64,000 nucleotides of DNA from positions 62,001 through 126,000 of the forward strand of contig NZ_JARZFX010000002.1 of the NCBI RefSeq assembly GCF_036026595.1. The letters are read 5' to 3'. Shown here in pieces: positions 44,114 to 53,249 of this stretch. Each line of letters opens with the position of its first letter. Position 1 is the first letter of the stretch. The translations under genes and the position numbers were made by a program. The notes under the pieces were generated by a model, which made no database searches, was not told where the DNA came from, and was given only the letters and a program-made list of their open reading frames with translations. Origin of the DNA: Virgibacillus_P tibetensis. Lineage in GTDB: Bacteria > Bacillota > Bacilli > Bacillales > Amphibacillaceae.

Positions 44114-45013
44114 CTATGAAAAATAGTCAATTGCTTCTCTCACATAACCATCACTATGCTCGATCGCTTTTTTTGCATCCTGAACAGATACTCCTGCCTC
44201 GATCATAACAATTGCAGGTTTTACTTCATTATTTGTTTCGTTAAGTACTTCTTCAGCTTTTTCATAAGAGACATTCGTAATTTCCATGATGTTACGCTTT
44301 GCCCGTTCCCGGAGTTTATAGTTGCTTGCGTGCACATCAACCATGAGGTTCTGGTGAACTTTGCCCAGCTTTATCATCGTAGTTGTACTAATCATGTTCA
44401 ATATCATTTTATGTGCCGTTGCTGATTTCATTCTCGTTGATCCTGTTAATACTTCCGGGCCAACCACAACTTCAATGTCACAATCAGCATAGCTGCTAAT
44501 TAATGAATCCTTATTACATGACAGTGATACTGTATATGCTCCAATTTCACGTGCATATTTCAGTGCGCCTATTGGGTAAGGGGTTCTGCCACTTGCTGTT
44601 ATTCCAATAACAACATCATACTTCGTGAAGCTTTTTCCTTTTAGATCTGCCAGGCCCTGTTCCTCACTATCTTCAGATCCTTCCACAGCATTGAAAAAAG
44701 CGCCATTTCCTCCCGCCATAACAGTTTGAACCATTTCTGGAGGAGTCATGAAGGTTGGAGGGCATTCTGATGCATCAATGACACCTAATCTTCCACTAGT
44801 TCCTGCACCTACATAGAATAATCGTCCGCCACCTCCCAGAGCTTTATAAATATGCTCTACCGCAATATCGATTTTAGGGATCACTGCATTAACCGCATTT
44901 GCAACTTTCTTATCTTCATCATTAATCGTTTTTAAAATCTCCAATGTAGACATTCGATCCAGATTCATACTATTTTGATTTCTCTGTTCAGTAGTTAAGT
45001 TTGATAATTCCAT
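44114..45013 (-). CDS. murQ: N-acetylmuramic acid 6-phosphate etherase MurQ
   Basis: MurQ cleaves the lactyl ether of MurNAc-6-phosphate to GlcNAc-6-phosphate and D-lactate. The 299-residue length is standard. The SIS domain has GAGTSGRLGVIDASECPPTF, the ETHERASE-type GITASGRTPYPIGAL and the MKSATAHKMILNMIST motif; catalytic Glu lies in the VEGSEDSEEQG loop. The ATG at 45013 follows a GGAGAAC site. It lies between the regulator murR and the binding protein of the ABC importer, so phosphorylated MurNAc must be made in the cytosol, presumably by the BadF-type kinase at 48080-49051. Confidence 0.95.
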   Translation of the reverse strand: MELSNLTTEQRNQNSMNLDRMSTLEILKTINDEDKKVANAVNAVIPKIDIAVEHIYKALGGGGRLFYVGAGTSGRLGVIDASECPPTFMTPPEMVQTVMAGGNGAFFNAVEGSEDSEEQGLADLKGKSFTKYDVVIGITASGRTPYPIGALKYAREIGAYTVSLSCNKDSLISSYADCDIEVVVGPEVLTGSTRMKSATAHKMILNMISTTTMIKLGKVHQNLMVDVHASNYKLRERAKRNIMEITNVSYEKAEEVLNETNNEVKPAIVMIEAGVSVQDAKKAIEHSDGYVREAIDYFS

Positions 45014-45076
45014 TTGGACGATGTTCTCCTTATCTGAATGAATAGTTATTTTTACTATACTAGATTACACACAATT

Positions 45077-45090
45077 ATAAAGCGCTTTCA
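45077..45090 (-). promoter_or_regulatory. Cre site upstream of murQ
   Basis: The minus strand reads TGAAAGCGCTTTAT, which fits the CcpA cre consensus except for the last positions. It lies 65 bases before murQ, so carbon-catabolite control of the murQ-ABC unit is likely. Confidence 0.65.
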
Positions 45091-45223
45091 TTCCTCGTGC
45101 AAACAGTACCGTAGAATTGATTTTATTATAGACCGATTGAACTATTTTGTCAATAAAACTTAAAAAACCAGTAATATTATTTCAGTTTGTCCCTTACTAT
45201 TTTATGGGGCTACCTTTATGAAT

Positions 45224-46087
45224 TTAATTTTTATTTCCTCTTAAAAAAGATACAGCTTCTCTCGTTTCATCTAAATGCTTGATTGTTTCATCATATTCCT
45301 CTGATGCCAGACACATTAATAAGATATCGATAAGGTGCAGCTGTGCTATACGTGATGAAGTTGCCCCACTTCTGAATGTTGCTTCTTTAGCTGCAGATGT
45401 ATGTAATTGAATATCAGAAAAATTACTTACGAGTGAATTGCCATACTTCGTAATACTAATTGTTTTTACCTTTTTATGTTTAGCAAGCTCCATTAATTTT
45501 GCGACTTCCTGCGTATTTCCTGAAAAAGAAATACCTACAACTACATCCTCAGGGCCTTTATTAGCAATTGAAGTTGCTGCCATATGTACATCGGAAAACG
45601 AGTGCGCATTTTTATTAATTCGCAGAAGTTTTTGCTCTGCATCTACTGCCGCTATATAGGAAGCTCCAACACCAATAAAAATAACCGACTTCGCGTTTGA
45701 TAGAGCGGATACTGCTTTTTTTATATTCTTTTCGCTCATGATATCTACTGTTTCTCTTAATGTCTGTATTGTATTTGAAGTTACCTTATCAATAATAGCC
45801 TTATAGCTTTCATTCGGTTCTATATCCCGATATTCGGTTATATCGTCTGCTTGAAGATCCCCAGCAACACGTATTTTGAGCTCCTGAAAACCGCTGAATC
45901 CCAGTGATTTGCATAATCGGATAACCGCAGCACTACTTGTTTGGCTCTTTTCGCCTAACTTTAAGGCGGTTAATAATATTGATTCCTCTGGATTGTTTAA
46001 TATATAATTTGCTATTTTCCTCTCAGAGGGAGGTAAATTGTTTATCATCTCTTTTAAAATAACCAGACCGCCTTTTACTCGAGCCAT
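45224..46087 (-). CDS. murR: RpiR/MurR family regulator
   Basis: The 287-residue regulator has an N-terminal RpiR-type helix-turn-helix (about 1-78, with SERKIANYIL and TSSAAVIRLCKSLGFSGFQE) and a C-terminal SIS domain (about 120-255, FIGVGASYIAAVDAEQKLLRI) that would bind a sugar phosphate. In Escherichia coli MurR senses MurNAc-6-phosphate and controls murQP. Its position before murQ, with about 210 bases between, suggests the same ligand and target. It is separated from namZ2 by a strong terminator. Confidence 0.88.
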   Translation of the reverse strand: MARVKGGLVILKEMINNLPPSERKIANYILNNPEESILLTALKLGEKSQTSSAAVIRLCKSLGFSGFQELKIRVAGDLQADDITEYRDIEPNESYKAIIDKVTSNTIQTLRETVDIMSEKNIKKAVSALSNAKSVIFIGVGASYIAAVDAEQKLLRINKNAHSFSDVHMAATSIANKGPEDVVVGISFSGNTQEVAKLMELAKHKKVKTISITKYGNSLVSNFSDIQLHTSAAKEATFRSGATSSRIAQLHLIDILLMCLASEEYDETIKHLDETREAVSFLRGNKN

Positions 46088-46149
46088 TTTTTCACCTTCT
46101 GCCTTTTTATACTTTTTTATTTTATAATATCATATATATGACTGTTTAT

Positions 46150-46204
46150 ACACGTGAAGGAAATGCCCTTTAAATTACTCTATTAGGTCATTTCCTTCAC
46201 GATT
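46150..46204 (-). terminator. Strong terminator between namZ2 and murR
   Basis: CGTGAAGGAAATG and CATTTCCTTCACG are perfect complements (13 pairs) around a 23-base loop. The T-run is modest, but the stem is the strongest in the cluster. Confidence 0.75.
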
Positions 46205-46210
46205 ACCTTG

Positions 46211-48055
46211 TTAATGAATTAAATCTACAACAATTCGTGACGAAAAATCGGGAGTCCCATACTCTACATTGTCTTCTGTTAAATTAAATGCAGCAATAAA
46301 CATAGAATCCTCAATGTAATAATCAATACTCGAAAGTACAGGACTATTATCTATAACGATATTTCCTCCTTCTTCATTGAGATTGCCACCAATTTCTCCA
46401 TAAGGAATTGTTAAAATTAATTGATTATTTGTTTCTTCAATCTCGTAATTTTTAAAAGTTTTATTTAAATCAAATACTATTCTTGAATACGTAGAATGGA
46501 CACCATAACGAATTCCTTCTACAGAGGTGGCAGAAACCTCCACATCACGTTTTGCGGTTAGACTGTTATAGTTGGCAACTACTTCTCCTATCCCATCGTT
46601 AGTAGCATGAAATATACCATTTTCTACATACCCTATATCGTTGGAAACTTCCCATTCAATTGCATCAGGATCAATATTCAACGATTCACCATTTTCATCG
46701 AAGCCTTTAACAGATAGTTCTTGTTGCTCTCCTGGTGATGCAGTTAAGTCCAATGGTAAAATACCCAATGACCCTTTTTCTTTGTATGGTTCGGAGTCAC
46801 TAGGATATGGATTATACAATAAATAGTTATTTCTTACTTCATTAACCCATATATTGAGGTCATTTTCCCACGAAGCCATAATGTCTTCAACAGGCTCACC
46901 GTCCATGATCATCGCTGGTACATCTGGGTCCCCTATAAGATTTGCATAGCTGGAGGTCATTTCAAATTCACTTGGATTTTGATCACGCATTGCATCTACT
47001 AGATTCAGTCCCAACTCTACTAAATCAATTGAACTAGGATCATCAATATGAACCTGTACCCCACCAACGCGATTGCCGGTGTATTTACCGAACATTGGAG
47101 TATAGTATGCAGCCCTGAATGTAACTCCGTCTATCTCACGATTATTCATTTCTTCAGCCAGATCTTCTCCATCAATCCAAGGAGCTCCAACTAATTCAAA
47201 TGGTCTTGTAGTTCCTAGTCCTGTAGATAGCGTAGTATCATCTAATAATTCTGTTCCTGCATATAAGTAAGCCGTTTCTTGTGTTGGTATATTAGGTGAT
47301 GTCATCACCCATGGAAGGCCTGTGTCTTCAAAATGCATTGTACGCTTCCATCCACTCATTTCTGCTATTTTAAGATCGACACCCATACTATACTCATGGT
47401 TCCACATTATTGCTAACTCTCCAACAGTCATTCCATGTCTGACAGGCAATAAAAATCTCCCCATAAAACTTACAGTCTCTGGAGAACGAAGTGGCCCTTC
47501 TACACGAGTACCACCAATAGGATTTGGCCTGTCCAGTACAATGATTTCCTTATCAAACTCAGCTGCAGCCTCCATTGCAAATCCCAATGTATAAATGTAA
47601 GTATACACATTCGAACCTATATCTTGTATGTCGAATAGTAATACATCAACATCCTCTAACATATCCTCAGTTGGCTTCCATGTAGGACCATATAAACTAT
47701 ATACTGGCAATCCAGTTCTTTCATCAATATAGGATTCGACATATTCACCAGCTTCCTGGTTCCCACGAATTCCATGCTCTGGTCCAAATAATGCCGTAAG
47801 ATCAACGCTTGGATGATCGTACAACAGATCAACATCACTAACTAAGTTGCTATCAACTCCTGTTGGATTGGTAATTAACCCTACCTTTTTACCATCTACC
47901 CAATCTAAATGATCCTCCAAAAACACTTCAATACCTGGCACTACCTTTTCTTTCTTACCCTTACCTTGATTACCTTCTGCATTAGAATTTGTTAACGAAG
48001 AAGTCATTACCAGCATTAAAACTAAAACAGTCATAAAAATTTTATTAAATTTCAC
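46211..48055 (-). CDS. Second NamZ-type exo-muramidase with Big and AMIN-like domains
   Basis: The 614-residue secreted protein starts with a signal peptide (1-27) and a complete DUF1343/GH171 catalytic domain (about 35-405) with KKVGLITNPTGVDS, FGPEHGIRGN and VLDRPNPIGG. An Ig-like segment (about 415-500) and an AMIN-like domain (about 505-614, GVHSTYSRIVFDL and SSRIVVDLIH) follow. AMIN domains place cell-wall enzymes at specific wall or septal sites. The basic paralog at 32212-33477 lacks this extension. The start appears to be GTG 48055 after GGAGTG. It lies immediately downstream of the BadF kinase gene. Confidence 0.9.
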   Translation of the reverse strand: MKFNKIFMTVLVLMLVMTSSLTNSNAEGNQGKGKKEKVVPGIEVFLEDHLDWVDGKKVGLITNPTGVDSNLVSDVDLLYDHPSVDLTALFGPEHGIRGNQEAGEYVESYIDERTGLPVYSLYGPTWKPTEDMLEDVDVLLFDIQDIGSNVYTYIYTLGFAMEAAAEFDKEIIVLDRPNPIGGTRVEGPLRSPETVSFMGRFLLPVRHGMTVGELAIMWNHEYSMGVDLKIAEMSGWKRTMHFEDTGLPWVMTSPNIPTQETAYLYAGTELLDDTTLSTGLGTTRPFELVGAPWIDGEDLAEEMNNREIDGVTFRAAYYTPMFGKYTGNRVGGVQVHIDDPSSIDLVELGLNLVDAMRDQNPSEFEMTSSYANLIGDPDVPAMIMDGEPVEDIMASWENDLNIWVNEVRNNYLLYNPYPSDSEPYKEKGSLGILPLDLTASPGEQQELSVKGFDENGESLNIDPDAIEWEVSNDIGYVENGIFHATNDGIGEVVANYNSLTAKRDVEVSATSVEGIRYGVHSTYSRIVFDLNKTFKNYEIEETNNQLILTIPYGEIGGNLNEEGGNIVIDNSPVLSSIDYYIEDSMFIAAFNLTEDNVEYGTPDFSSRIVVDLIH

Positions 48056-48079
48056 AAAAACACTCCTTGTTTAGTTTGT

Positions 48080-49051
48080 TTAAGTTTGTTTACTTAATAC
48101 ATCTTTAATAGCTTTGCTTTGGTAGCCAATAGATTTCAATGCCAAAGCAATCGATCCATAAGCTGGAGGCAAAGTCGGAAGTATTAGTTGCACACCTGAA
48201 ATCTCTTTTTCTATTTTCTGTTTAAGTTTTATATGCATTATTCTATTATTAAAGATGCCACCAATTAATACAAAAGGAACGATTAAGGTATTCTGTTGAT
48301 CAAATGCTTTGTTAAATACTACTTTCCCATTATTGGTAATTATATTGGTGACCTCGTCGATGATTCTAGTTGCCATGTAGTCTCCTTTGCTTACTGCTTC
48401 AAAAACTACCGGTGCAAAACTAGCTATCTTTGCTTTTTCATTCCCACTACTATAGATGTGTTTGATTAATCCAGGTGTTTCAACTTCTTCAAGCTTGTTT
48501 AATAATAAATACGTCATTTCCGTTTTAGGTCCCAATCCATCATACTCGTTAAAAATGGCTTCTAAGGCTCTATATCCAAGATAGTAACCACTCCCTGGGT
48601 CAGCATTAATTAAGTGCCCCCAGCCTCCTACTCGCTGTGTCTGTTTTCCATCAAACGCAAGACAAATCGCGCCTGTTCCTCCAATTGTGACAATCCCTGA
48701 ACCTCCATAAGTACCTGAATACAAGGCTATTATTGCATCACTTTCAAAGGCAAAACTTTTCACTTTTTTTTTCAGGTTATGGCGATTAAATTCTGCAGTC
48801 CATTTCTTTTTAGATTCTTCCCTTCCTAAACCGGCAAGCCCAATCCCGATATGAATATCTTCTCCATTTGTAAATGACATTAACTGATTAATTAAACTTG
48901 TTACTATCAAAGTTGATTGTTCAAAACCTATACTATGTGGATTGGAACCTTCTCCTTTAATACGAGATATCTCCCCCCTTCCAAAATGAAATAATATAGC
49001 TTCTGTTTTTGTTCCACCACCATCGATTCCTATAATATACAGTGTTCCCAC
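48080..49051 (-). CDS. BadF/BadG-family sugar kinase (MurK-like)
   Basis: The 323-residue ASKHA kinase has the phosphate-1 loop IGIDGGGTKTEAILF and the phosphate-2 motif GIVTIGGTGAICLAF, plus GGWGHLINADPGSGYYLG typical of the GlcNAc-kinase branch. The Clostridium acetobutylicum MurK, of the same family, phosphorylates MurNAc and GlcNAc at O6. With murQ nearby and no PTS, a MurNAc/GlcNAc kinase role fits, but GlcNAc alone is possible. The start is GTG 49051; it lacks a strong ribosome site and probably relies on coupling with the gene 9 bp upstream. Confidence 0.85.
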   Translation of the reverse strand: MGTLYIIGIDGGGTKTEAILFHFGRGEISRIKGEGSNPHSIGFEQSTLIVTSLINQLMSFTNGEDIHIGIGLAGLGREESKKKWTAEFNRHNLKKKVKSFAFESDAIIALYSGTYGGSGIVTIGGTGAICLAFDGKQTQRVGGWGHLINADPGSGYYLGYRALEAIFNEYDGLGPKTEMTYLLLNKLEEVETPGLIKHIYSSGNEKAKIASFAPVVFEAVSKGDYMATRIIDEVTNIITNNGKVVFNKAFDQQNTLIVPFVLIGGIFNNRIMHIKLKQKIEKEISGVQLILPTLPPAYGSIALALKSIGYQSKAIKDVLSKQT

Positions 49052-49059
49052 CCCGATCT

Positions 49060-50058
49060 TTAACTTGTGGAATTATTTTGTAGTGTTTGATAGTATTGTA
49101 AAAAGGCCAGCTCAGGATTATCACTTGCTAAAAATGACATGTGGGCACAGCTGTTAAAACCCCATGTATAAAAATAGTTAATTCCATACTGCAATCCTAC
49201 CTCTACAGCTTCCTTAACCTTGTATTCTTCTTCTGCTTCTATACGGAAGTTTTGAATGTACAATTGGACTTCTTTTCCTACCTTATCACCTATCTTGACA
49301 GCTTGTTCCACATAATATTCAACATACTCTTTGCTAGAATAGTTGGATCCTACCCAATAGGGATCTGTAGCAAAAATATCAATACTTTCCAAGGATGCTA
49401 CTGCCTCCCATTCATTAGGAACTTCAAAATTAATTCTGTTTGGGAAAAAACAAATAATATTTTTAATACCTTTTTTCTTACTATAGCTGGATACTTCCTG
49501 AATGAAATCTACCATACTTCTCTTTCGAAAAGATTGAATTCTATCAGACCAGAGTAGAGGCATTTCTTCTTCATATATTTCTTGATATCGTTGGCAACAT
49601 TTTTCACACCTACATGACCATTCTCCTTCTTTTAACGCGTACCACCCGCCACCTCCCGCCCAATGTGGTTCATCCCATAAAATATAGTCTGTCCCCATAT
49701 CTGAAACAGCACTTATCCATACTTTCATGTAGTGAATAAATTCAAGGTTATTAAAGCAGGCGTTTGGTAATTTCCTTCCATCTTGCGTAACCTGACACGC
49801 TTCAGGATATAGTATAGGAAATTCAGAAAATGCTTCACCTCCAAAGACTAACCCATAAGACCATGGACTTACAGTCACTGTAAATCCTTTCTCCTTTGAC
49901 TTCTTAATAAAATCTTTCATTGTTCCTTTGTAAAATTTCATATCATTTTCAGAAACCGTATGCAGTATATCAGTAAATCCCTTTTCCTTTAATTCATCCA
50001 AGTCTCTTTCAAAATGACTCAACATACGATTTCCAAAGTAGCTTGTCCCCATCCTCAT
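49060..50058 (-). CDS. Cytosolic TIM-barrel protein of unknown activity (putative glycosidase)
   Basis: The 332-residue protein has the alternating strand-helix pattern of a beta/alpha barrel: FTDILHTVSENDM, GFTVTVSPWSYG, TDYILWDEPHW, IKNIICFFPN, VQLYIQNFRIE and GINYFYTWGF. The strand end DEPHW offers Asp and Glu in the position of clan A glycosidase acids. A Cys-rich insert CRCEKCCQRY follows and resembles a metal-binding loop seen in some uncharacterised hydrolase-like proteins. There is no signal peptide, so the substrate would be an imported or internal saccharide. It lies between permease and kinase genes. Family and reaction are unknown to me. Confidence 0.6.
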   Translation of the reverse strand: MRMGTSYFGNRMLSHFERDLDELKEKGFTDILHTVSENDMKFYKGTMKDFIKKSKEKGFTVTVSPWSYGLVFGGEAFSEFPILYPEACQVTQDGRKLPNACFNNLEFIHYMKVWISAVSDMGTDYILWDEPHWAGGGGWYALKEGEWSCRCEKCCQRYQEIYEEEMPLLWSDRIQSFRKRSMVDFIQEVSSYSKKKGIKNIICFFPNRINFEVPNEWEAVASLESIDIFATDPYWVGSNYSSKEYVEYYVEQAVKIGDKVGKEVQLYIQNFRIEAEEEYKVKEAVEVGLQYGINYFYTWGFNSCAHMSFLASDNPELAFLQYYQTLQNNSTS

Positions 50059-50067
50059 TCATAACAC

Positions 50068-50904
50068 CTACCCTTTCAATGCGCCAGCAGTGAGTCCTTT
50101 TATAAAATGCTTTGAAGCTACAAGATAAAACAACAATGGTGGTAAAATGGCAATTGTCAATGCTGCAAAAGCTGTTGGCCAATCTGACTGATACTGTCCA
50201 AAAAATACGGATATCCCCAATGGTAATGGTTTCAATTCATCACTGCTTATAAAAATAAGAGGAAAAAAGAATTCATTCCATACCGGTATAAAATTATAAA
50301 TTGCTACTGTCGCCAGTGCCGGACGGATTAAGGGTACCCATATTGAAAATAAAATCCTTGAATCACTAGCTCCATCAATACGGGCAGACTCCTCCATTTC
50401 CCGTGGAAGTTCCGCCATAAATCCAGTAACTATAAAAACAGAAATAGGAATTGTCATGGCTATGTATATCAATATTAATGCCCAAAGTGTATCAAACAAA
50501 TTTAATCCATTAATAATTTGATACATATTAACTGTAGCTAGCCTTGCAGGAAGCATAGCACCAATAATGAAGTAAAAATAAATGTATCTATTTCCAAAGA
50601 ACTTATAACGAGATAGTGCATAACTTGCCATTACTGTAACTAATAATAATACAAATAGGGAAACAGCTGTAATAAAAATACTATTACGAAAGTACGTGAA
50701 AAAATCACCTAATTCAAACACATTCTTATAGCTTTCAAAATTTATCTTTTCTGGAAAACCAAATGGATTAACTAGAACTTCCATATTGGTTTTAATTGAT
50801 GTCATAATCATGACAAACAATGGATAAAGGATAATAAGGGAAGCAATAATAAGAACTAAATATACAAATATATTTACTAATCTACTTTTCCAATTTTTTC
50901 TCAA
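50068..50904 (-). CDS. Second carbohydrate ABC transporter, MalG-type permease
   Basis: The 278-residue permease has six membrane segments and the EAA loop MEESARIDGASDSRILFSIW, and ends HFIKGLTAGALKG. The start is a TTG at 50904 after GGGGAGG, overlapping the end of the partner gene region by almost nothing (two bases apart). It belongs to the second importer of this cluster, transcribed with the TIM-barrel protein and kinase genes downstream. Confidence 0.87.
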   Translation of the reverse strand: MRKNWKSRLVNIFVYLVLIIASLIILYPLFVMIMTSIKTNMEVLVNPFGFPEKINFESYKNVFELGDFFTYFRNSIFITAVSLFVLLLVTVMASYALSRYKFFGNRYIYFYFIIGAMLPARLATVNMYQIINGLNLFDTLWALILIYIAMTIPISVFIVTGFMAELPREMEESARIDGASDSRILFSIWVPLIRPALATVAIYNFIPVWNEFFFPLIFISSDELKPLPLGISVFFGQYQSDWPTAFAALTIAILPPLLFYLVASKHFIKGLTAGALKG

Positions 50905-50905
50905 C

Positions 50906-51817
50906 TTATTTCGCCTCCCCTTTCGCCCTAATGTGATTTAAATAGAATAATAAGGCAACAGCTGTTGCTATAAACAGGAAGGTCATTGTTGCAATTGCTG
51001 CCCCTAGACCCATTTGAGGCATCTGTCCTCCACTACCACCAAAAGCAGTTCGATAGAAAAATGTACCCAATACGTCTGCCCCATAATTGGGACCACCAGT
51101 AGTACCAACCATTGCATATACAAGATCGAATTGATTGAATACTCCCATATAAGTCATGATAGTTACAATACCTATTATAGGAATTAGTGGTGGAATAATG
51201 ATATGCCTAAATATATTCCAAGAATTAGCTCCATCAATACGAGCGGCTTCAAATCGTTCTTCTGGTATCGATTGTATACCTGCCACAAACAACATAACCA
51301 TTAAACCGGTATAATGCCATGCATTTACAATAGTAATAACAGGAAGTACTAGTGCTTCTGAACCTAGCCATGCATGTGCCAATGAGTCTAAACCAACTTT
51401 TTCTAAAAATTGATTCAAGACACCAATGTTCGGGTTAAGAATAAGCCTCCAAACAAATCCAATCATTAAGATAGATAACGTAACAGGAATAAATATTATT
51501 GTTCGAAATAGCGCTGTCAACTTAAGACCCCTAGTTAGTGCAAGTGCTAATAACAATGCTGTAACATTTTGGAATAACATGGTATAACCAAAGAATTCAA
51601 ATGTATTTCCTACAGCATTAAAAAAACGTTCACTATATAGAGGATCAAATAATAGTTTTTTAAAATTATCAAGGCCAACAAAAACCATTTCACCAATACC
51701 TGCGTATTCATAAAATGAAACTCTCATAGATAATATAAGTGGAATTAACATAAATCCTGAGTATATTACAAATGCCGGAAGAATAAATAATAATATTCCC
51801 TTTTTAAATTTCACCAC
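50906..51817 (-). CDS. Second carbohydrate ABC transporter, MalF-type permease
   Basis: The 303-residue permease has six membrane segments and the EAA loop FEAARIDGANSWNIFRHIII. The start is GTG 51817 (GTGGTG AAA TTT), about seven bases after AGGTGTG. It lies between the binding protein (56 bp) and the partner permease (2 bp apart). Confidence 0.87.
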   Translation of the reverse strand: MVKFKKGILLFILPAFVIYSGFMLIPLILSMRVSFYEYAGIGEMVFVGLDNFKKLLFDPLYSERFFNAVGNTFEFFGYTMLFQNVTALLLALALTRGLKLTALFRTIIFIPVTLSILMIGFVWRLILNPNIGVLNQFLEKVGLDSLAHAWLGSEALVLPVITIVNAWHYTGLMVMLFVAGIQSIPEERFEAARIDGANSWNIFRHIIIPPLIPIIGIVTIMTYMGVFNQFDLVYAMVGTTGGPNYGADVLGTFFYRTAFGGSGGQMPQMGLGAAIATMTFLFIATAVALLFYLNHIRAKGEAK

Positions 51818-51873
51818 GGTTCACACCTTTTCAAAAGACACCTAGGACGCTCAATTGCGCCCTAGGTACCGAT

Positions 51874-53187
51874 TTATTTAAATGGCTCGTACCAAGATTC
51901 CAGTCCATTTTGCATATTTTCTGCTGCTTCTTCTGGACTAAGTTCTCCAGCTAGTAATGCTGTGATGTTTTCTATCTGTAATGTACCTAGCGTTGGATCT
52001 CCCCCATTAAATACCTCGAAGGCTAAGCCAGTGGCATAGTTTTCGCCATCTTCCCCACCAACCTCTAACCACTTTCTATTTACTTCACTTTCAATTTGAT
52101 CAATAGAAACATCCGCTGCTGGAAATTGGCCTGGAAGTAGATTAGCAATCATACTTTGAGCATCATTGGACATTAGCCAATCCAAAAATATCTTAGCTTC
52201 TTCTTTATGTTCGGAATTTGAATTGATACCAAGTCCTGCACCACCATTAAAGCCAACCCAGCGTTTATCTCCCTTATTTACTACAGGGGAAGCAAACATA
52301 TCAAGGTCAAAATTTAATTCGTCTGCATCAATATCCGTAAGAGCCCAGGAACCTGTTACCCATATAGCTGCATTTTCTGCCATAAACTGCTGTAATGAAT
52401 CCACATAACCAATACCTTCAAAGTTATTTGGCATATAATCAGGCCAATTTGTCAATCCATCCAGAAAAGATACGTATTCTGGATCTGTTAATTTATTATC
52501 TCCATCGATCATACCTTGTCGCCATTCCTCTCCATCTACAAAGCTTGGATAGAAACCGCTTGCAACTATTTCATCAACAACCCATCCATCGGCAGTACCC
52601 AATGCTAATGGGGTTACATCTGTAGCTTTAATTTGTTCCATTAGTGTGAAAAAGTCATCCCAGGTTTCTGGCTCTTCCCATCCATTTTCTTCAAACATTG
52701 TTTTGTTATATAGGAATCCATATGAAACATAGTTAAATGGTACTGCATAGACTTCTCCATCTTCAGACGTATAAATATCCTTTTGGATATCAGCTACATT
52801 TTCCATCGAAGCTATATCACCTTCAGAGATTGTTTCTAAATGACCTGCGTCAAAGATGTTTTTCCCTAAAGCGAAAGGTCGAACAAAAAATATATCTGCT
52901 CCAGTTTCTGTACTAAGTTGCGTATTAAGTGCAGAATCATACTCAGGTGCAGTAGTTGGATCGAAATTCACGTTAATTGTAGGATGTTCTTCTTTAAATG
53001 CAGAGATAATCTCATTAAATTCCTCTGTATCCCCACTACGCCAGCTGAAAATATCTAAAGTTACATCCTCATCATTAGTATCTTCACCTTCACCATTTGC
53101 ATTTTCGTCATTACTACATGCGGCTATTACTAAAATCGCCATTAAACTTACCAATAGTCCTATTAAACTTTTACTTCTCTTACTCAT
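51874..53187 (-). CDS. Second carbohydrate ABC transporter substrate-binding lipoprotein
   Basis: The 437-residue receptor begins MSKRSKSLIGLLVSLMAILV with lipobox VIAAC (Cys near residue 23) and an acidic linker, and has a CUT1 binding domain of the usual size. I start it at ATG 53187 behind AGGGGTG rather than at GTG 53196. It heads the operon binding protein, permeases, TIM-barrel protein, kinase and namZ2. The ligand is inferred to be an amino-sugar oligosaccharide or a muropeptide fragment. Confidence 0.87.
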   Translation of the reverse strand: MSKRSKSLIGLLVSLMAILVIAACSNDENANGEGEDTNDEDVTLDIFSWRSGDTEEFNEIISAFKEEHPTINVNFDPTTAPEYDSALNTQLSTETGADIFFVRPFALGKNIFDAGHLETISEGDIASMENVADIQKDIYTSEDGEVYAVPFNYVSYGFLYNKTMFEENGWEEPETWDDFFTLMEQIKATDVTPLALGTADGWVVDEIVASGFYPSFVDGEEWRQGMIDGDNKLTDPEYVSFLDGLTNWPDYMPNNFEGIGYVDSLQQFMAENAAIWVTGSWALTDIDADELNFDLDMFASPVVNKGDKRWVGFNGGAGLGINSNSEHKEEAKIFLDWLMSNDAQSMIANLLPGQFPAADVSIDQIESEVNRKWLEVGGEDGENYATGLAFEVFNGGDPTLGTLQIENITALLAGELSPEEAAENMQNGLESWYEPFK

Positions 53188-53249
53188 AATGAACACCCCT
53201 TTGGATTATTTTACTACCTAAAATTTTAAATTGACTTCTAGTTTACGAA

